Assembly (NCBI RefSeq): GCF_937927635.1
Contig: NZ_CALBRW010000012.1
Span: 48,663 to 112,662, forward strand
DNA length: 64,000 bases
Direction: 5' to 3'
From: an uncultured Microbacterium sp.
GTDB lineage: Bacteria > Actinomycetota > Actinomycetes > Actinomycetales > Microbacteriaceae
Shown: positions 1 through 7,943 of the stretch, in pieces
How positions within the stretch are numbered: position 1 is the stretch's first letter
How the letters are laid out: each line of letters begins with the position of its first letter
Position numbers and translations under genes: made by a program
The notes under the pieces: generated by a model
Told to the model about the DNA's origin: nothing
Databases searched by the model: none
What the model saw: only the letters and a program-made list of their open reading frames with translations

Positions 1-1413
1 AAGGAACGCATTTGTCATCTGACGGAACAAGTTCAGCGCGAGGAGAATCGTGATCGGGCGGAGGCGCGCGACACCCCACAACAGGTAGGTGAGAACTGCG
101 CCGGTCAATGCTCCAGCAAGGACGAAATACGGGATCGCCCACCCGTATCCGAGCACCCAAACAGGGAGCGGGAATCCGACGTTTGCGAATCGGACTCCCT
201 GTGCGATCATCCGGTCAACAAAGTCGTCCGGGGCAACCAGGTACATCATCTGCTGGATTCCGGTCAGTCCCCCCGCACCTGGTGCAGGGAAGAGCGCTGA
301 GATCGGCCCATTTGCGGCGCCAGCCTGAAGCGCGCGGTCCATCCCAAACCAGACATGGCCGTGGAGAGCCAAGGCGCGGTCGGCCAGCTTCGCCCACACT
401 GTCTGGATGTTGTAACCGTAGAAAACGATGTAGCCGCCTGCTGCGAGCCCGAGCAGGATAACGCCGACCCCGGAGCAGAGGGCAAGAAGCCGGAGTGGCC
501 TCACTGGCGCATCCCGATGGTAGATCGACGCTGCGTACCATGCCGTGACGCTGAGGACGAAAATCGAGAACAGTCCGGTGAACTTCTCAGAGAAGAGCAC
601 GAGAACGACCGCGCTCGAGCCCAAGAGCCCGATAGTCCACCAACGCGAAGTTCTGGTCGGGCGCACCGCGACTATGCACACGGTCAGGAAAGAGAGGATC
701 GCAAGGAGGAATGGGTAGCGATTGAATATGTCTGGCAGGGTTGCCCAGTACTCGAAACGGTCTTCTCTCCGCAGGAGCGGTGAACCGTGTACGAGAAGCA
801 GGCCGACGCCGCCGACGATGGCCGCTGCGTGGAGCGCATATGTGATCTTCGTGAATGTTTCGATTCGAAGATCAGCGGCTGTTCGCTGAAGACGCTTCGC
901 GCCGGTGCGCAAGGCGATGTAGATAATCAGGAAATATATTAAGCAGTAGAAGGCCAGGCGTGTGGTTGCACCTGACGGAAATCCGGATACGCCTTGTTCT
1001 GAGATACGGTTCCCGAGTTCGATATAGAAATCCGATGTGACCATTGGTGCGAGAGTCGCAAACAGGGAGAAACCAAGGAAGAATACCAATGGGTCGCAGA
1101 TGAGCCAGGCAATGAGCGAATAGGCGACGAGTATGAGGGCAACAAGTGCGTGAAACCAGGTGTATCCCGCAACGGCGCCAGCCAGCCAGTCGAGGCAGAC
1201 TACCGACAGCGCAGCGGTGATGTGAAGCGCGGCGGTAGGAACCTGAATGCCCGCCAGCAACTTCCCCCCAGCGAGGGTGACAGTCGCTGGATGGCCAGGA
1301 CTCGTCGCGCGGGTGAGTGTCACACGCCGCGTGAGTTGAAGTCGAGTCTTGCGCTCTGGGGCCGTGGCGCGATCAGCCAACTTCTCACCGGCGGGCTGAT
1401 GTTCGTTCTCCAC
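1..1413 (-). CDS. Wzy-like polysaccharide polymerase membrane protein, C-terminus cut by window edge
   Basis: The minus strand is open without a stop from the left edge to a GTG at 1413, giving about 470 residues. The first 65 or so residues are charged; after them at least nine long hydrophobic segments follow, separated by short basic loops and one larger polar loop, as in O-antigen and exopolysaccharide polymerases. The protein would sit in the cytoplasmic membrane. The GTG is supported by a -10 box TATACT exactly 6 nt upstream, which indicates a leaderless mRNA. Its position beside a nonulosonic-acid cluster and a sugar transferase suggests it polymerises the repeat made here. Polymerases diverge strongly, so the assignment rests on topology and context. 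A flippase or another multi-pass transporter is the main alternative. Confidence 0.6.
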   Translation of the reverse strand, partial: MENEHQPAGEKLADRATAPERKTRLQLTRRVTLTRATSPGHPATVTLAGGKLLAGIQVPTAALHITAALSVVCLDWLAGAVAGYTWFHALVALILVAYSLIAWLICDPLVFFLGFSLFATLAPMVTSDFYIELGNRISEQGVSGFPSGATTRLAFYCLIYFLIIYIALRTGAKRLQRTAADLRIETFTKITYALHAAAIVGGVGLLLVHGSPLLRREDRFEYWATLPDIFNRYPFLLAILSFLTVCIVAVRPTRTSRWWTIGLLGSSAVVLVLFSEKFTGLFSIFVLSVTAWYAASIYHRDAPVRPLRLLALCSGVGVILLGLAAGGYIVFYGYNIQTVWAKLADRALALHGHVWFGMDRALQAGAANGPISALFPAPGAGGLTGIQQMMYLVAPDDFVDRMIAQGVRFANVGFPLPVWVLGYGWAIPYFVLAGALTGAVLTYLLWGVARLRPITILLALNLFRQMTNAFL

Positions 1414-1419
1414 AGGATG

Positions 1420-1425
1420 AGTATA
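1420..1425 (-). promoter_or_regulatory. -10 box of leaderless polymerase promoter
   Basis: TATACT on the minus strand lies 6 nt before the GTG at 1413. It faces away from the promoter at 1481, so the two form a compact divergent promoter region. I do not see a clear -35 box. Confidence 0.5.
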
Positions 1426-1480
1426 TGGGCTTCGCGCGGCGATGCTCAGTGATGCGGAGGCGACGGATCACGCCGCCAAG

Positions 1481-1486
1481 TAGGGT
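1481..1486 (+). promoter_or_regulatory. -10 box of leaderless glycosyltransferase promoter
   Basis: TAGGGT on the plus strand is 6 nt before the ATG at 1493. The spacing matches the other leaderless starts in this window. Confidence 0.45.
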
Positions 1487-1492
1487 TTGAGT

Positions 1493-2617
1493 ATGGATGG
1501 GATGTACGACCAACGCGGTCAGAGCTCGGTTTCCGCGGGGGCGGTGTGGGTCAGCGCCGAGATTCGGGAGGAGATCTCTGAGATTCTGTTGATGATCGCC
1601 CGATCGGAACGCCGGTGGTCTCAGTTGCGGATCGATGCCCCGGCGATGGTCCTGGCGGGGATGTCGATCCCCGATCAGGTGAACGGCATCCCTGTCCGGG
1701 TGTTCCCGTACAGCCATCGGGTGGGGATCAACGTGGTGGGGAAGCTCGCGGGTTTATTGTCATTCTTCTGGAGGCTGGCTCGCTTTCGCTCGGAATTGCT
1801 GATCTCAGGGTTCAGCATGATGAAACACCGAGTTGTAAGCGGAATTCTCAAGATTCCCCACGTCGCCTACATCCGGGGCGTCGCTTTCGACCCCGCGGTC
1901 TCTGTGGGAATCTCGGACAAACTTCGTTTCGGGGCGTTTCGGAAGCTGATTCCCTCTCGTGTCGTCGCCACATATTCCGCTGACGCTGTGGTCACGGTCG
2001 GAGAGGTCAACAGGCAATTTCTCGTCGGACGGGGCATTCCGGCTGACGCCGTATACGTTTCCGGCCCCGTCTGGTTGGAAGGAGCGCAGCACGACGCACC
2101 CTCGCCTGAGAGGTCGCCTCGCGCGTACTTCATCACGGGCGCGTGGGAGGCACATGGGATGCTCGAGGAGCACGAGGCGCAACTTGCACTCACGCGTCGG
2201 CTTGCGTCGGAGTGGCATGGCTCACAGCGGTTCGCGCTGCGCGTGCACCCACGCGACCACCACGACTATGAGGCAGACCCGGCTTTCGCCGGGACTTACA
2301 TCGATAGGACGCTGCCGTCTGATTTTCTGGCGGGCCTCAGCGACGATGACGTTCTGATCGCGCCCCTCTCCACGCTCGCATTCGAGGCGATCTTCCTGGG
2401 CCACGGAGTCGTGTTCTACGCGGATGAGAAGGCCACGAAGGCCTACTTCCATGTCTACGAGAAGCTGGCGATCCAACCTGCGACTGCGGATGATCTTGTG
2501 GCGGGTGACTATGCCGTGACGCAGTCCTTGGCCGTGGAGGTGCTGTCGCCTATCGACGAAACCGCCTTCCCCGCAGCTGTGATGGGCGCGGAGAAGGCGG
2601 TTGTCGAGGCTGGGTGA
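1493..2617 (+). CDS. Putative CMP-nonulosonate (sialyl/legionaminyl) transferase, GT-B type
   Basis: About 374 residues. The likely role is transfer of a nonulosonic acid from its CMP donor onto a glycan in the cytoplasm. The C-terminal half carries an HP dipeptide (LRVHPRDHH, near residue 252) and a downstream APLSTLAFE segment (near residue 292). In bacterial sialyltransferase families GT38, GT52 and GT80, an HP motif and a Ser/Thr pair contact CMP. No signal peptide or membrane segment is evident. The gene faces away from the polymerase and converges on ptmA. The ATG at 1493 is preferred over the TTG at 1487 because of the -10 spacing. It could be another GT-B capsule transferase; the CMP-sugar assignment leans on the motif and on the legF neighbour. 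Confidence 0.5.
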   Translation: MDGMYDQRGQSSVSAGAVWVSAEIREEISEILLMIARSERRWSQLRIDAPAMVLAGMSIPDQVNGIPVRVFPYSHRVGINVVGKLAGLLSFFWRLARFRSELLISGFSMMKHRVVSGILKIPHVAYIRGVAFDPAVSVGISDKLRFGAFRKLIPSRVVATYSADAVVTVGEVNRQFLVGRGIPADAVYVSGPVWLEGAQHDAPSPERSPRAYFITGAWEAHGMLEEHEAQLALTRRLASEWHGSQRFALRVHPRDHHDYEADPAFAGTYIDRTLPSDFLAGLSDDDVLIAPLSTLAFEAIFLGHGVVFYADEKATKAYFHVYEKLAIQPATADDLVAGDYAVTQSLAVEVLSPIDETAFPAAVMGAEKAVVEAG

Positions 2618-2623
2618 GGCGGT

Positions 2624-3403
2624 TCACCAGACGCTCAGGCCACCGTCGACCATGATGTTCTGGCCCGAAATGTACGTCGCGTGCGACGACGCCAGGAATG
2701 CGACTGCATCAGCGATCTCGTTCGGCTGAGCCATTCGGCCCATCGGCACGCGGGCGGAGTAGCGTTCGACGAATGTGTCGTTCTGCCCGCTGAAGACACC
2801 TCCCGGGGTGACAGCGTTGACGCGGACGCCGTTCGCACCCCAATAGGCGGACAGGTACTTCGTGAGGCCCCAGAGGGCTGCCTTCGATGCGCTGTAGATC
2901 GCCGGAGTGTTGATCGGGCGGCCGAGGTACTCAGAGCCTTCGTAGATCCGCTGGTCGGGGGCGACGATGCCGTAGATCGACAGGATGTTGATGATCGTGC
3001 CGGCGCCCCGGTCGGCCATCGGCTTGCCGAAGACCTGTGCGCAGGTCATCGCACTGGTGACGTTCAGCCGCATGACTTCGTTCCAGTCGTCGAGTGGGAA
3101 CGCCTCGAATGGGTCGAAGAAGTTGTCCGTCTTCCCCGCCGCGGCATTGATAAGCACCTCGACCGTTCCGAGTTCCTTCTCGACGTCGAGCCTGATCTCT
3201 TCCATCCGCGCGCGATCAGTCACATCGGCGACGTATCCGCGCACGTTCGAGGGGTGACCCAGCCGCTCCATCAAGGTGTCCAGAAGTGCCTGACCGCGAT
3301 CGACGACGGCCAGAGGGTGGCCCTCCTCCACAAGACGCTCAGACATCACTGAGCCGAGGATGCCTGCACCCCCGGTGAGGACTACGACGGATGTCTCGGT
3401 CAT
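2624..3403 (-). CDS. ptmA: SDR-family oxidoreductase, PtmA-like
   Basis: 259-residue classical short-chain dehydrogenase. The Rossmann motif TGGAGILGS sits near residues 10-18, the catalytic YSASK is in the second half, and a terminal GGLSVW matches the usual C-terminal glycine motif. In Campylobacter, PtmA belongs to the legionaminic-acid locus and has been proposed to act with PtmF in making the glucosamine precursor; that step is less firmly established than the rest of the pathway. The ATG at 3403 overlaps the legF stop as ATGA. Longer upstream frames only read through legF. The gene is last in a three-gene minus-strand operon ptmF-legF-ptmA. SDR function cannot be fixed from sequence alone, so the assignment is mainly contextual. 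Confidence 0.75.
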   Translation of the reverse strand: MTETSVVVLTGGAGILGSVMSERLVEEGHPLAVVDRGQALLDTLMERLGHPSNVRGYVADVTDRARMEEIRLDVEKELGTVEVLINAAAGKTDNFFDPFEAFPLDDWNEVMRLNVTSAMTCAQVFGKPMADRGAGTIINILSIYGIVAPDQRIYEGSEYLGRPINTPAIYSASKAALWGLTKYLSAYWGANGVRVNAVTPGGVFSGQNDTFVERYSARVPMGRMAQPNEIADAVAFLASSHATYISGQNIMVDGGLSVW

Positions 3404-4104
3404 GCTCGTTCTCCATTCTTGTCCGCGTTCGCGCGCATGATCATCTCGACGAGCTTCCAGTCGAGCTCGTCGTCGATATCGATCGAACGCTCGCGGGGCA
3501 TCTCGTGCAGTCGAACTCGTCCCGACCAGAGCCCCAGCGAGAGCGTGGATCTCCACCAGCAGTAGATCGACGCATTCATCGAATACACCTGAGGTGCGGA
3601 CTGACGTCCCACCACCGCGCTCGCGGGAGGCTTCACCAGCCCGTATAGCCCGTTGCCTTTGTCTTCGACCATGTTGAAGTAGGGGTTCTTGTCGGCCAGG
3701 TAACCCGTGATCACGACGTCAGTCTGACGGTCGAGAAGCGCGATGGCGCTCTCGATGTCGTCCACTGTCCTCAATGGCGAGGTGGCGTCGATGTCGATGA
3801 CTCGGTCGACGGAGATTCCGGAGGCTTCGACCGACTCGACGAGCTGCTCGATCACGGGGACCTTCGGCACGGAGTCGCCGGAGAGCTCGCTGGGGCGGAA
3901 CCCCAGGAACTTCGCGCCGGCCTGGGTCGCGGCTGTCGCGATGTCCTCGGAATCCGTCGATACGAAGACCTCGTCGATCGACGGTGCGCTGAGCGCCTGC
4001 TCGATCGTGTAGGAGATAAGTGGGCGCCCGAGCATTGGGCGGAAGTTCTTTCCCGGTACGCCCTTGGATCCGCCGCGGGCGCAGATCGTTGCGATAGTAC
4101 TCAT
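3400..4104 (-). CDS. legF: CMP-nonulosonate cytidylyltransferase (CMP-legionaminate synthetase)
   Basis: 234 residues of the NeuA/KdsB nucleotidyltransferase family. The N-terminus ICARGGSKGVPGKN is the CTP-binding signature, and a DIDATSPLR segment about 100 residues on is the conserved sugar-binding region. It would couple CTP to the nonulosonic acid made by LegI, activating it for transfer in the cytoplasm. I use the ATG at 4104, 2 nt after the ptmF stop; a TTG at 4110 that overlaps that stop is the alternative. NeuA enzymes for sialic, legionaminic and pseudaminic acid look alike. The legionaminic reading comes from the linked legB, legC, legG and ptmE. Confidence 0.88.
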   Translation of the reverse strand: MSTIATICARGGSKGVPGKNFRPMLGRPLISYTIEQALSAPSIDEVFVSTDSEDIATAATQAGAKFLGFRPSELSGDSVPKVPVIEQLVESVEASGISVDRVIDIDATSPLRTVDDIESAIALLDRQTDVVITGYLADKNPYFNMVEDKGNGLYGLVKPPASAVVGRQSAPQVYSMNASIYCWWRSTLSLGLWSGRVRLHEMPRERSIDIDDELDWKLVEMIMRANADKNGERA

Positions 4105-4106
4105 TG

Positions 4107-5066
4107 TCAAAGCCCCTTGCTGCGAAGCGCCAGATCCATCGAGCGGATTCCTTCGCTCAATGGTTGGGATGTCTGCTTGTGGTCGTGTACCGCCTTGAGG
4201 AATTCGCTCATCGCGACCACATAGGTCGACGATACGTCGTACGAGCCGTCAGGCAGGTCGATATGCTCCACGCCCGCTGGGGAGTGCAGCGCGAGTGATT
4301 TCTCCTGAAGGCTCCATACCAGGGTCCCCTCCTCGCCCACGATGCTGTATCGGCGCACAGGGCGACGGGAGACGTAGTCGAGGCTGATGATCGCAAGGGG
4401 ACCGGAAGGGCGGGACATGAGGATGCCTGCGGTGTCCTCGGAGTGCAGGTCGAGAGACGAACGGTGACCGAAGTCCGACGTCACCGTTTGGAATTCACCG
4501 AGCAGCCAGCGGGCCGCATCGATCTCGTGCACGAGGTCGAGGATCACTCCGCCGCCCTGGTCGGCGTGGGCACTGTAGCCGGTGCGATAATCGCGATCCG
4601 GTCGCCAATCAGGCAACCATTGTCCGGCTTCGAAGAGTCCTCGCACGACCCGGCCTATGCGACCACTGATGAGGTCCGACCGCAGTGCTTGCAGCGAGGG
4701 CAGAAAACGAAGGTTGCATCCGACGATCGTCGGAGCGTCATACGCATGCTCGGCAATAGACGCTGACAGGAAGTCGAGACTCTCTCGGTCGGCCACGACT
4801 GGCTTCTCGACGTACATCGGCACGCCCGCTTGGACGAGAGGCATCAACGCTGTGGGGTGGGCCGCGGTAGCGGACGCGACGATGGCCGCATCGATGCCCT
4901 GCTCGATGGCATCCGTAGCGGAGCGGACAATCGAAGCGCGGGACAGCGCGCCCGAAAGGGGACGATCCGTGTGCTGGAGGAGTATCTCCGCGTCCGGAGC
5001 GAGCGCCAGCAGATTGTCGGCGTGCCGACGGGCGATGGAGCCGTGTCCGGTGATGTATGCGCGCAC
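4107..5066 (-). CDS. ptmF: Gfo/Idh/MocA-family oxidoreductase, PtmF-like
   Basis: About 319 residues. The N-terminal nucleotide-binding segment AYITGHGSIARRHADNL is followed by VEKPVV, a typical catalytic EKP motif of this NAD(P)-dependent family, near residue 96. The C-terminal half is the usual alpha/beta dehydrogenase domain. In Campylobacter legionaminic loci, PtmF is a dehydrogenase thought to work with PtmA at the glucosamine-supply stage; the exact reaction here is inferred. The GTG at 5066 is chosen because GGGAAGGG lies about 6 nt before it. A longer frame to 5105 lacks such a site. It heads the ptmF-legF-ptmA operon and diverges from legH. Confidence 0.72.
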   Translation of the reverse strand: MRAYITGHGSIARRHADNLLALAPDAEILLQHTDRPLSGALSRASIVRSATDAIEQGIDAAIVASATAAHPTALMPLVQAGVPMYVEKPVVADRESLDFLSASIAEHAYDAPTIVGCNLRFLPSLQALRSDLISGRIGRVVRGLFEAGQWLPDWRPDRDYRTGYSAHADQGGGVILDLVHEIDAARWLLGEFQTVTSDFGHRSSLDLHSEDTAGILMSRPSGPLAIISLDYVSRRPVRRYSIVGEEGTLVWSLQEKSLALHSPAGVEHIDLPDGSYDVSSTYVVAMSEFLKAVHDHKQTSQPLSEGIRSMDLALRSKGL

Positions 5067-5125
5067 GGTCTGCCCTTCCCACACCGCCGAGCGGTGGCGT
5101 CCCACGGGGCGTCGATGGGGTGACC

Positions 5126-5131
5126 TAGGAT
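5126..5131 (+). promoter_or_regulatory. -10 box of the leaderless legH operon promoter
   Basis: TAGGAT is 6 nt upstream of the GTG at 5138, and no Shine-Dalgarno sequence is present. A small perfect palindrome, CACCGC-CGA-GCGGTG at 5082-5096, sits between this promoter and ptmF and could be an operator. Confidence 0.5.
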
Positions 5132-5137
5132 TGGTCC

Positions 5138-5758
5138 GTGGCCCGCGATATCGTCCAGTCTGGCACGTCTTATGTGCTGATAGGCGCAGGCGGCCATGCT
5201 GCGAGCGTGGCAGATGTCATCGGGCGGCTCGGCTCCCGGGTGGAGGTATTCGTCGACGACGCTGTGGGCGATGATTCGGACGTGGTGATCCGGGCGGGTG
5301 TGTACGCGGCGGATGAGCGTCTGCAGTTATTGCCGTCGATCGTCGCGATAGGCTCCAACTCCGCGCGAGCGCGGCTGCAACCAGAACTGCTGTCTCCTGC
5401 GGCCGCGGTGCTCGCTTCGACGGCAACGGGCGAAGTCTCGCGGATCTCAGCCGGGACAATAGTCTTCGAGCATGCTCACGTCGGGCCGAACAGCACCGTC
5501 GGTCAGGGGTGCATCGTGAACACCGGCGCGATCATCGAGCACGACTGCTCTGTCGGGGACTATGTGCACGTCGCCCCACGAGCCGTACTGCTCGGCGGCG
5601 TGACTGTCATGCGAGAGGCTTTCGTCGGAGCGGGGGCAACGGTGCTTCCGGGGGTCACTGTCGGAGCCGGAGCAGTCATCGGCTCTGGTGCAGTGGTAAC
5701 CAGGAATGTTGAGAACGGGGCGACGGTTGCGGGAGTACCCGCCCGACGCCTTCGTTGA
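5138..5758 (+). CDS. legH: NeuD/PglD-family N-acyltransferase, LegH-like
   Basis: 206 residues. An N-terminal PglD-like sugar-binding part (YVLIGAGGHAASVADVI) is followed from about residue 100 by left-handed beta-helix hexapeptide repeats such as GAGATVLPGVTVGAGAVIG. A histidine in EHDC is placed like the catalytic His of PglD and NeuD. The expected reaction is N-acetylation of the 4-amino group of the 2,4-diamino-trideoxyhexose nucleotide, the step after LegC. It is the first gene of a six-gene plus-strand operon and is 15 nt from legI. NeuD-type O-acetylation of a sialic acid is the alternative. The surrounding enzymes need a LegH step and no other candidate is present, which favours LegH. 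Confidence 0.75.
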   Translation: MARDIVQSGTSYVLIGAGGHAASVADVIGRLGSRVEVFVDDAVGDDSDVVIRAGVYAADERLQLLPSIVAIGSNSARARLQPELLSPAAAVLASTATGEVSRISAGTIVFEHAHVGPNSTVGQGCIVNTGAIIEHDCSVGDYVHVAPRAVLLGGVTVMREAFVGAGATVLPGVTVGAGAVIGSGAVVTRNVENGATVAGVPARRLR

Positions 5759-5773
5759 GAGGAGAGGACACCC

Positions 5774-6805
5774 ATGGTCGATCTGAGAAGGGCAGTCAAC
5801 GGCGGTGACGATGTGATCGTCATCGCCGAGGCCGGCGTCAACCACAACGGGTCCGCCGAGCTGGCGCATCAACTCATCGATGTCGCGGTCGCCTCCGGCG
5901 CGGACTTCGTGAAGTTCCAGACCTTCGAGCCGAGCAAGCTCGTGGCCAAGGGAACTGCCGCGGCTCCCTATCAGAAGGAACGCGGCGCGACCACTCAGAG
6001 CGACCTGCTGGAGCAGCTGGCGCTGGCGCCTTCGGTGTGGGGCGAGCTCAAGGACCATGCTGAATCGCAGGGAATCGGATTCCTCTCGACGCCGTTCGAT
6101 TTGGACAGCGCGCATCTCCTGGCCGATCTCGGAGTCAGGGCCATGAAGGTGTCTTCTGGCGAGCTCACGAATATTCCGTTCCTGCGTGCGATTGCGGATA
6201 TGGGTGTGGACATGCTTGTGTCGACGGGGATGGGAACCGAGGATGAGGTTCTGCGAGCAGCTGACGCGACGTCCGCCGCCGACTTCGTCGGCTTCTTCCA
6301 CTGCGTCTCCTCGTACCCTGCGCCCGTCGAACAGTGCAATCTCACGGCCATCCCCGCGCTCGCGAATCTGCTGGGGCGGCCCGTCGGCTGGTCGGACCAC
6401 ACGCCCGGCATCGAGTCGGCCATGGTCGCTGCGGCTCTCGGAGCTCGCCTCTTCGAGAAGCACTTCACGTTGGATCGCACCATGGAGGGCCCCGATCACC
6501 AGGCGAGTCTGGAACCGTCGGCCTTGACCGACTACGTCGATGGTCTGCGCGCGGTTCCCTTGATGCTCGGTGACGGTGTGAAGCGTCGGATGCCGGCGGA
6601 AGAAGTCAACGCGACGCTGGTGCGACGCTCGTGGCACGCCGCCAGGCCGCTCGCCGCCGGGCACGTCATCACGGCGGATGACCTGATCGCGTTGCGGCCG
6701 GAAGCAGGCGTGAGCCCCTACATCGATCTGGTCGGTGCTACCGTGACGACGAGCATCTCCGGCGGCAGTGCAATCACGGTCGATGCCATCTCGCTGAGTG
6801 CGTGA
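5774..6805 (+). CDS. legI: Nonulosonic acid synthase (legionaminic acid synthase, NeuB family)
   Basis: 343 residues. The N-terminal TIM barrel starts with IAEAGVNHNGS, the NeuB signature, followed by GADFVKFQTF. From about residue 275 there is a C-terminal antifreeze-like SAF domain (RPLAAGHVITADDL). The enzyme condenses a 2,4-diacetamido-trideoxymannose or an N-acetylmannosamine-type sugar with phosphoenolpyruvate to give the nine-carbon acid. A GAGAGGAG ribosome site at 5758-5765 precedes the ATG. The stop overlaps the legG start by one base. The NeuB family is certain; the legionaminic product is inferred from legB and legC in the same operon. Confidence 0.9.
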   Translation: MVDLRRAVNGGDDVIVIAEAGVNHNGSAELAHQLIDVAVASGADFVKFQTFEPSKLVAKGTAAAPYQKERGATTQSDLLEQLALAPSVWGELKDHAESQGIGFLSTPFDLDSAHLLADLGVRAMKVSSGELTNIPFLRAIADMGVDMLVSTGMGTEDEVLRAADATSAADFVGFFHCVSSYPAPVEQCNLTAIPALANLLGRPVGWSDHTPGIESAMVAAALGARLFEKHFTLDRTMEGPDHQASLEPSALTDYVDGLRAVPLMLGDGVKRRMPAEEVNATLVRRSWHAARPLAAGHVITADDLIALRPEAGVSPYIDLVGATVTTSISGGSAITVDAISLSA

Positions 6806-7941
6806 TGCGCGTCGCGATCTTCGTCGGCACTCGAGCGGATCTCGGTCCGCTCGAGCCGGTCATCGCCGCCTTCGCCGAGGCGGGTCATGATACGCACCTG
6901 TTGACGGGAGTGGCGTTCGACGCGGATTCGCTCGCAGCGCGCACCGAGCATATCCCCGGGACGACAATCCACTCATTGACTCAGCCGGTGGTTGAGCTGA
7001 CCCCGGCAGCCATGACGCAGCAGAGCGCGGCCATCATGAAGAGCCTCGGCGACCTCTTCGCGGATATCGCCTTCGATGTCTGCGTCGTGCTCGGTGATCG
7101 GTGGGAACTTCTCTCCGTCGTCCCTGCGGCGTTCTTGGCCGGAATCAAGATTGTTCACATTCACGGCGGAGAGGTGACGGAGGGCGCCATCGACGAGCGG
7201 GTTCGGCACGCGGTGACCAAGCTCGCCGACATCCACTGCGCCGCCTCCGCCGATGCGGCCTCGAGGATCGCTCAGATGGGGGAGCCGCGTGATCGCATCT
7301 TCGTCACAGGAGCCCCGGGCCTCGACAGGATCGCCTCCGCCGCGCCTGCAACGGATGCGGAACTCTCGGCACTTCTTGGTCGGGAGGTGGTCCGCCCGCT
7401 CGCCCTGTTCACATATCATCCGCCGACGGCAACGCGTGATGCTCCACTCGAGGAGTGGACCCGGGCGGCTTTGGGCGCCGCGCTCGCGGTGTGCGGAACC
7501 GTGATCGTCACTGATCCTGGTGTCGACGAAGGGCGTGAGAGGATTCTCGCGACGCTTGATGAGATGGCGGTGTCGGACGATCGCATCGTTCGGATCCCGA
7601 GCCTGGGTGCTCGCTACCCGATGACGCTGCGCGCGGTTGATGTGGTCGTGGGCAACTCGTCGTCCGGTGTGATCGAGGCTGCGTCCGCCGGGGTTCCCGC
7701 TGTGGATATCGGGTCGCGCCAGGCGGGAAGGCTGAGAGCCGCTAGTGTGGTGCACGCGGGCGACGTTCAGGAGGAGATACGTTCAGCCGTCGAACGCGCG
7801 TTGGAGTTTGCGCGTAGTGATGGCATGCTCGTCGGCGTCGTCAACCCATACGGCGAGGGAGACTCCGCGCGGCGGATCGTGGCGGCCGCATCTCTCGTAG
7901 GGACATTTCCCGTGCAGAAGGAATTCGTGGATCAGGACTAG
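6805..7941 (+). CDS. legG: Hydrolysing UDP/GDP-sugar 2-epimerase, NeuC/LegG family
   Basis: 378 residues with a GT-B epimerase fold. It opens with VAIFVGTRADLGPL, the NeuC-type start, and contains HIHGGEVTEGAIDE, a conserved active-site segment of hydrolysing epimerases. The C-terminal half has a VGNSSSGVIEA segment that binds the nucleotide diphosphate. It would release the nucleotide while inverting C2 to give 2,4-diacetamido-2,4,6-trideoxymannose for LegI. The ATG at 6805 overlaps the legI stop in TGATG; the GTG at 6802 is also possible. Classical NeuC acting on UDP-GlcNAc is the alternative. Confidence 0.87.
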   Translation: MRVAIFVGTRADLGPLEPVIAAFAEAGHDTHLLTGVAFDADSLAARTEHIPGTTIHSLTQPVVELTPAAMTQQSAAIMKSLGDLFADIAFDVCVVLGDRWELLSVVPAAFLAGIKIVHIHGGEVTEGAIDERVRHAVTKLADIHCAASADAASRIAQMGEPRDRIFVTGAPGLDRIASAAPATDAELSALLGREVVRPLALFTYHPPTATRDAPLEEWTRAALGAALAVCGTVIVTDPGVDEGRERILATLDEMAVSDDRIVRIPSLGARYPMTLRAVDVVVGNSSSGVIEAASAGVPAVDIGSRQAGRLRAASVVHAGDVQEEIRSAVERALEFARSDGMLVGVVNPYGEGDSARRIVAAASLVGTFPVQKEFVDQD

Positions 7942-7943
7942 AC

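Noticed and set aside
5067..5105. Upstream start of ptmF
   Set aside because: The GTG at 5066 has a strong ribosome site, while the longer frame has none.
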